Assembly: GCA_032622095.1 (NCBI GenBank)
Contig: CP136069.1
Location: forward strand, 43,746,194-43,810,193
Source of the DNA: Siphonodentalium dalli
Lineage: Eukaryota > Mollusca > Scaphopoda > Gadilida > Siphonodentaliidae
Reading direction: 5' to 3'
Length of the DNA: 64,000 nt
Part shown: positions 58,330 to 64,000 of the stretch, piece after piece
Layout of the letters: every line of letters starts with the position of its first letter
How positions within the stretch are numbered: position 1 is the first letter of the stretch
Notes under the pieces: generated by a model
Seen by the model: the letters and a program-made list of their open reading frames with translations, nothing else
Told to the model about the DNA's origin: nothing
Database searches by the model: none
Position numbers and translations under genes: made by a program

Positions 58330-59716
58330 TTTTTTATTCCCCTGACGTACATGTCGAAATACTAGAATGTTATGTTTCTTGATGAATAGGAGCTAGGATA
58401 ATTCTTCATACTGAAAACAAAAATAGGCCATGTGTCATTTCCGGACATATCGAACAGTATTGTCCAAGACGTGTGTGAAACCTTGCCTCTAATTCACGAG
58501 TTGACGGGCTACGGCATTCACACACATCTATAACATGAAGACGTTTGACTTAATAGTCAAAAGCAGTAAAATATGCGAATTTTGTACCAATTTATGCAAT
58601 CTTTTAATGTTGACGATGACAATATACATCCTACCAAGTTTGCATGTGGACTATATTATAGTGAGCCATAACGTTGTCAATTCGACAAATTAACACACAC
58701 GTTCTTATGTTGTATAACCGAACACTGGAACACATCTTCTACCGCCAGCAGCCACAGACTCCTTAAGAAATCAGATTAACACATCTTCGTGCGAACTATA
58801 TCACTGATTGGCACATCATACTATTAAACTCCCCAGCCTGATATACCATGTCCTGACAGCCATGGCTAGTTGCTCTTTGATTGAGTCCTACAAACAAGGT
58901 CCGATTATACTTCCTCCCGATCTGCTGTGACCACTGAGCCTTGGCTGTAAAGATTCATACGAATGTAACAAATAATCTTGTAACCATGTAACGATGTATG
59001 TGAGAATGTCTACAATAACCGAAATAGTGTAAATTTGTACGACCCATGGTGAGCAGAGTGAGAGAACCCAACTTATAGAATAGGAAGTAGTAGCATGCCT
59101 TGAAAAATGTTTGGCAACACAATATTATATACTGCAAAAGTCATTTCTTTATTGACAAAAAATCATCTGTGTAGCAACTAATTTCGTAACTTGAAATTGG
59201 AGGCCGGTAAGATGGGCATACAATTTCAAGTTCCTCAGAAAAATTATATAATTTGTTATTACTTATCTAAACTGACCAAAAAGGCACATGTTAGTGATGA
59301 TTTTTTGAATACTTCTGTACATTGACTTTTATCAAGTATTCCCCCAATAAATGAGTATCTATAGTCCTTAAGACAATCAATTACTCATTAGGTTAAATTA
59401 AATAAAACAATAGTAGGGTTCTTCGGTCTGCTTATGGTTACCAGTGAACTCATTGATTAACAATTCCCTTGTCCCCAGATAACGAACTCAGTCACGTCTG
59501 TGGCGGGAAGTGTGCGAAACTTCGATTTTGTTGGCCGTTTGGGATGCCATCCTAAACTTAATGTCAAATACGGAGCGCATGTAATGCCATATCTATTGTC
59601 AGTTGTGATCACTGGTCCGATATGCGCGGCACAAATAAGAAAATACCGTTCTGTATAACGTAAGTCTCAAGCATAAGCCTTTGTAGCCATATGTGTTCAG
59701 TTGAAATATATATTCA
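58330..59716. other. No gene recognised
   Basis: Includes ctacggcattcac at 58509, a single TACGGCA-family motif. Otherwise unremarkable. Confidence 0.4.
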
Positions 59717-60105
59717 CTAGCTGGTGGGCCCGACTTCGTCCGGGTTGTTTCCCCTCTGCTTTCCGTCGAAAGGCCCGATTTGACCTTGAATTGACCATTT
59801 TGAAGGTCAAGGTCAGGTCGGGGTCACGATTTTACCCGTCCAAAACACTCCCCGGACGAAAGTATCCCTAGGTATCAAATTTCGTCGAAATCCGTCCCGT
59901 AGTTTCTAACAGACAAAGAGACAGACAAACAGAAGTCCCAAAATATATATTAGACTAGCAGGTGACCCGACTTCGTCCGGGCTTTGACCTTGAATTTACC
60001 ATTTTGAAGGTCAAGGTCAGGTCGGGGTAACGATTTGACCCGTCCAAAACACTTCCCCGACAAAAGTATCCCTAGGTATCAAATTTCGTCGAAATCCGTT
60101 AATTT
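59717..60105. repeat. Tandem pair of a ~230-bp dispersed repeat
   Basis: cccgacttcgtccggg, gaccttgaattgaccatttt, gaaggtcaaggtcaggtcgg and aagtatccctaggtatcaaa occur at about 59727-59910 and again at about 59965-60100; the second copy is shorter. The first ends with agacaaagagacagacaaac, the run typical of widespread invertebrate repeats of this kind. Diverged cggtacccgt repeats follow to about 60215. Confidence 0.8.
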
Positions 60106-60215
60106 TATAATTTAATTTGAGTTAATTCTGCCTTTTTAATCAAGAGAAATGATGGTACCCGTCCCGTGATGGTACCCGTCCCTAAAAGAGGTACGTTTTG
60201 GGGTACCCGTTTCAA

Positions 60216-61600
60216 GGTGAAGATCACCTCGGGCGGAAAAACTTACCCGATGAAAATCTCCCCCGTTCCTTGGAACCCCTAAGTACGAAGCCAGCCTTAA
60301 GAATCACACAACAGGTGATCGTATGAGGTTTTATAAACTTACTAATTCTAGACCAGTGTTATCGCTAGGTTATACAATAGCCTATCAATAATTAAAGGCA
60401 CGTGCGGCCTTAATTGTCGAAAATATTCATATTTGTCCCAAACACCGTAAACAGAAAAACATTAAAACGCATACAGTTCAGTTCATATATACCATGACCA
60501 TCGCATAAACAGCATGTTATCATACAGATTTACTATATTTTACCTAAGCAAGAGCCTGATTGTGTTACAGAAGACAGCACAATGCTGCTGACTAATCACA
60601 CACAAATGGCATAAACGCTCTTTATTCGTTCCATATCAGGAATTCACCCACAACGAACGCTCTTTATGTTTACCATCATAATATAAACAAACACCAGAAA
60701 AGTAACTTTTTATGCTGTTGTTTACATAACAATGGTCAAACATATGACCATAACATACTGTTGATGCGATATTTCTTATTTGTATACGGACAAAGTCTGT
60801 CTACATTTTGATGTTCTTTCTGTTTGTGGCGGTTTTTGACGGGTGGATATATTTTCACAGGATACCCACCGCCAAGGCCAACCGTGTCTTTAATCACAAT
60901 GTTGTAAGTTTTACGTAAATTAGTAAAACAAAATCATTTTTCACAATTTTCTTTTTTAGTTTTAATCTTAGATCACGTTCAGACACCGTTATTTATAACT
61001 CCCTTCATAACTCTCTATACTGTTTCAGTTTATGTTTCTAAAACCAACTTGACATGCAGCATTCTAAGTATATACTACATAATTCGTTTTTCTGCAAAAA
61101 GTTATATTTTAGGGGGTGGGGTTAAGTTTACGCTCATATCACATTTTCACAGCAATACTCTTGGCATTCCATTATTTAAATCGTTTTGGTATCTCATTGG
61201 GGCAATTTTATAGCCATGTTGCGGATCAATAGTCCATGCTGTTCACAAGTGATAGCTATTTATAAGTGACAATGTTTTTCAAAATCCAAGTCATTTTGAG
61301 GCGATTTCAAAATATTTATCGCATTTTTTTCCAGCTAGCTCAGAAATTGGTCTAGTTTTGTATCTCGTGTCATTTTATGATCATTTCTTATTAATATAAA
61401 CGATAAATTGTGCAGTTTATAACCGCAATATTTTGATTATACTCTGACACTTGTACTCGAGAAAATTTTCATTTTATTTTAGGGGTAGGAGTTGTATTCC
61501 ATGAAAAATTTATTTTGGGACACTTTCTGAAACGGGCAATAAGCAAAATCTGATGCGCCATATGATTACCTTCAATTTGATATATAGAAACCTTTGTTGG
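60216..61600. other. No gene recognised
   Basis: AT-rich sequence without a supported exon, element end or tandem repeat. Confidence 0.4.
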
Positions 61601-61604
61601 AGGG

Positions 61605-62470
61605 GGTGGGTGCAGCCAATTTGAAAAATATCTTGCTTGGCCCACGGACTACTGGAATCGAACATACATGCAGTGGTCTAGTGTGCTATGCACCTTACCA
61701 ACTCGGCCACCACCACACATGAATCCATAAATCTAAAACCACAAGCATTACATGAGCTCTATACCTTATGATTCCTCTGAAGCAAAGTCGGGTCCACGAT
61801 CATGCAGACACAAATAGCCCAATAATATATTAGGTAGCTCACTCTGGAATCGAATATCCAGTAGTCTAGCGCGCTATACACCTTGCCATCTTGGCGGCCA
61901 CCCCAGAACCCAGAAATCTTTTACTTTAAATCCATTCCATGAGCGACCAAGCAAAGCCGGATTTCCGTTCACGCAGAAACAAATAGCCATAGAAGACTAT
62001 AGGCAACTCACCCTCGATTCGAACATAAGGCGCGTTATTATACACTTTACCAACTCGGGTCGCCACACATCCCAGAACCCATAAATCAAGGGCAACATGC
62101 ATTCCATAAACTACCAAGGAAATCGGGAACTACGTTCATACATACACAAATAGCCCTATAGAAGACTGTAGGCAGCTCACCCTATAATCGAACGTTCGGT
62201 GATCTAGCGCGTTATGCACCCTGTCAGTTGGGCCGCCACCACAGAACCCAGAAATCTAAAAAAAAATGCATTCGATGAGCTATACCAAGCACAAGCCGGA
62301 TCTCCGTTCATGCAGACACAAATAGCCCAAGAAGACATTAGGCAGCTCACCCTCGAATCGAGCGTATTGATTTTAGCAATCGCAATTTGCATCAGATTCA
62401 GTGCATCTCGCAATGAAAGCAAAAACCGAATCCCACCCAATTAAGCGAGAATAGCCCCTCGATCACAAAG
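61605..62470 (-). repeat. Tandem array of tRNA-like (SINE) units, about five
   Basis: Read on the minus strand, each unit starts with a tRNA-like head. An A-box-like block (such as tggccgagttggtaagg, complement of 61693-61709) is followed about 40 bp later by a B-box-like block (gttcgattcc, complement of 61653-61662). Corresponding heads lie at about 61845-61900, 62012-62064 and 62182-62238, and a truncated one at 62352. Each is followed by a shared tail (ggctatttgtgtctgca, ccggctttgcttggta in complement). Spacings are about 155-195 bp. The heads look Leu/Ser-like but lack a convincing anticodon stem, so they are SINE or pseudo-tRNA units rather than working tRNA genes. Confidence 0.7.
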
Positions 62471-63665
62471 ACCGGCGCTATAATGTTACGGCTGATGAGG
62501 TCACCATATCAGCAACAAGCGTACAAATTATTAATCAAATGCATCCGTAATCGGTAGCAATGGTGTACGACCGATCGCCCTGGTTCTGATTACCCGTGTA
62601 GGTTCACACGCATGCACGCAGCCCGGGATGTGGCCACATGAGGTTGCGGTGTCGCCCCCATCCCGACTTGGATAATAAATTCATCAGTTGAAATGTTCAT
62701 GATAGCACGCAACATCAGATTGATATTTTAGACCAATCAGTATTTAATGTCAATTTTGTTGTAAGCGTTTGTTCTTTCGGGCAATCTTTTGGACTGAAAA
62801 GACCATATAAGTTGGACCATTTCCTTCCATTGTGTGCTGTCAAGTTAGGGACCATGCAGTTGGAGAATATATGTGATGGATTCGTTATGTATATTGTTTC
62901 GCGTATAGGTTCAACCAGAAATACGTCGCATTAGCTGCGAATAGACTAACATGGAACGCTCTTTTATGTTCCATGCCGTGCACAGCAAGGCTGCATATTG
63001 TTTGTTTGCGACCCAAACATCGTGTTCAATGTTGTATTTTTTATTATTTCAATGCCTCTTTCTGTGACATACATATAAACGTAGTTCAAGTATTTATCGA
63101 CCTATTTCGATACCGGGAAAAATAATTCAAAAGCGAATATTATTAGGTGTATTTTGGCGCTCAAACCGCCACGTGTCTTTATATACAACTCACATTGCCG
63201 CCATGCAGACGAACATATATAGATACCGATAGTTTATTGCTCATCGAAATCATGGTTGACATGTGAGCGCGAACAAGACTCGTTCGTATATATATATACA
63301 ATTAAATTATGATGTTCATTACATTTTGAAATTAAATATTCATGGTGCTTTGTTTTGTGCATAATATCTATTTTGGTTGGGTGTTTCATTTTGTCAAAGT
63401 ATATATATGGGTTAGGTTGGGTTAGTGGCTGGGTGGGGCGGGGTAGAGTCACGATGGGCGCACGGATTCGGCGTGTGTTATTGTGTGAATAATATATATG
63501 TGAAATGGGGCCCAATACAAATATATAATGGGCATGGTGGGCGAGTGGTGTTGAGCTACGGTGGGATACGGATTTAGTTTGCCATAAGGACATCGCCAGA
63601 TGACAAACAGTAAGGACCTATTGGTGTTTACATTCGTCAAAAATTATAGTTTGCACTGAATTGCC
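62471..63665. other. No gene recognised
   Basis: A short gggttaggttgggttag run near 63408-63427 resembles telomere-type repeats but is only a few units long. No exon was supported. Confidence 0.4.
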
Positions 63666-63699
63666 TACATGTATGATAAACATTGCATGAGAGGTGTTA

Positions 63700-63935
63700 C
63701 GCCGAGTTATGTAGTAACTGACGAGTTTTGTGGTAGCTCACGAGTTATGTAGTAACAATCGACGAGTTATGTAGTAACTTACGAATTGTGGTAGCTCACG
63801 AATTATGTAGTAACAATCGACGAGTTTTGTGGTAGCTCACGAGTTTTATAGTAAAATCGACGAGTTATGTAGTAATTTCAGGTTACGAGTTTTGTAGTAA
63901 AATATCGACGAGTTTTGTAGTAAAAAACAAGCTAA
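63700..63935. repeat. Minisatellite with ACGAGTTATGTAGTAA units
   Basis: acga(g/a)tt(a/t)tgtagtaa or ...tgtggtagct recurs about 11 times with spacings of roughly 17-25 bp. Two related unit types (ending gtagtaa and gtggtagctc) alternate in the first half. Confidence 0.85.
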
Positions 63936-64000
63936 CGAGTCCATTATGCACTGAGAGAAAAATGACCACCAAGATAGATAGTTTATTCTATTTCACCAAT

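Noticed and set aside
63408-63427. Telomere-like TTAGG/TTGGG run
   Set aside because: Only three or so irregular units, with no continuation.

Overview
The window reads as nuclear DNA of an animal, most likely a marine invertebrate. The DNA is AT-rich, host coding sequence occurs only as short exons between GT/AG splice signals, and nearly everything else is transposable-element or tandem-repeat sequence. A pearl/Helentron-type element (161-bp core repeats, an ACGG microsatellite and a 3' hairpin at 46.0-47.1 kb) is a structure known from bivalves, so a mollusc or another lophotrochozoan is my best guess; this is inference. A run of exactly 100 N at 19516-19615 is an assembly gap.

Host genes. 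(1) A minus-strand gene from about 48.7 kb down to 30.3 kb, which I assembled from seven exons. Every junction has GT/AG ends and every phase fits. It encodes at least 538 residues: an N-terminal half resembling a CIDE-N (ubiquitin-like) fold, a basic central part, and a C-terminal domain seen in uncharacterised fish and invertebrate proteins. (2) A plus-strand THAP zinc-finger exon at 8126-8329. (3) A plus-strand first coding exon of an LLPH (LAPS18-like nucleolar protein) gene at 18145-18286, whose later exons are not seen and may lie in or beyond the gap. (4) Weaker exon candidates at 6845-7106, 38890-39069, 42810-43363 and 44492-44557.

Mobile elements, left to right. 0-1 kb holds a broken DDE integrase (minus strand) with a divergent coding fragment beside it. 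1.0-3.5 kb is a ~390-bp satellite. 3.6-4.5 kb is the 3' part of a LINE that runs into a 4.5-5.3 kb array of GAGATATCTC palindromes. 6.1-6.8 kb is a TTAA-flanked non-autonomous element. 12.7-13.3 kb is a MITE with an 8-bp target duplication. 13.9-16.1 kb is a degraded LINE split by another MITE. 21.8-22.6 kb has ACACA/TGTGT arrays at both ends. 25.1-27.1 kb has an EnSpm/CACTA end and transposase fragment with a Harbinger-like element nested in it. 27.8-28.3 kb is a second Harbinger-like MITE. 29.3-29.9, 32.6-33.3, 33.8-34.0, 34.1-34.5 and 36.2-36.8 kb hold foldback elements, and 31.5-31.9 kb a 21-bp minisatellite. 46.0-47.3 kb holds pearl-like elements. 50.9-52.2 kb is a 1.3-kb foldback with ~475-bp arms. 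53.9-57.6 kb holds an intact 844-residue EnSpm/CACTA transposase ORF with one recognisable terminus. 59.7-60.1 kb is a duplicated repeat, 61.6-62.5 kb a tandem tRNA-like SINE array, and 63.7-63.9 kb a minisatellite.

The genes do not form a pathway. The long minus-strand gene has introns packed with the elements of 31-47 kb. The rest of the window is a layered record of insertions, several of which can be ordered in time because one interrupts another.
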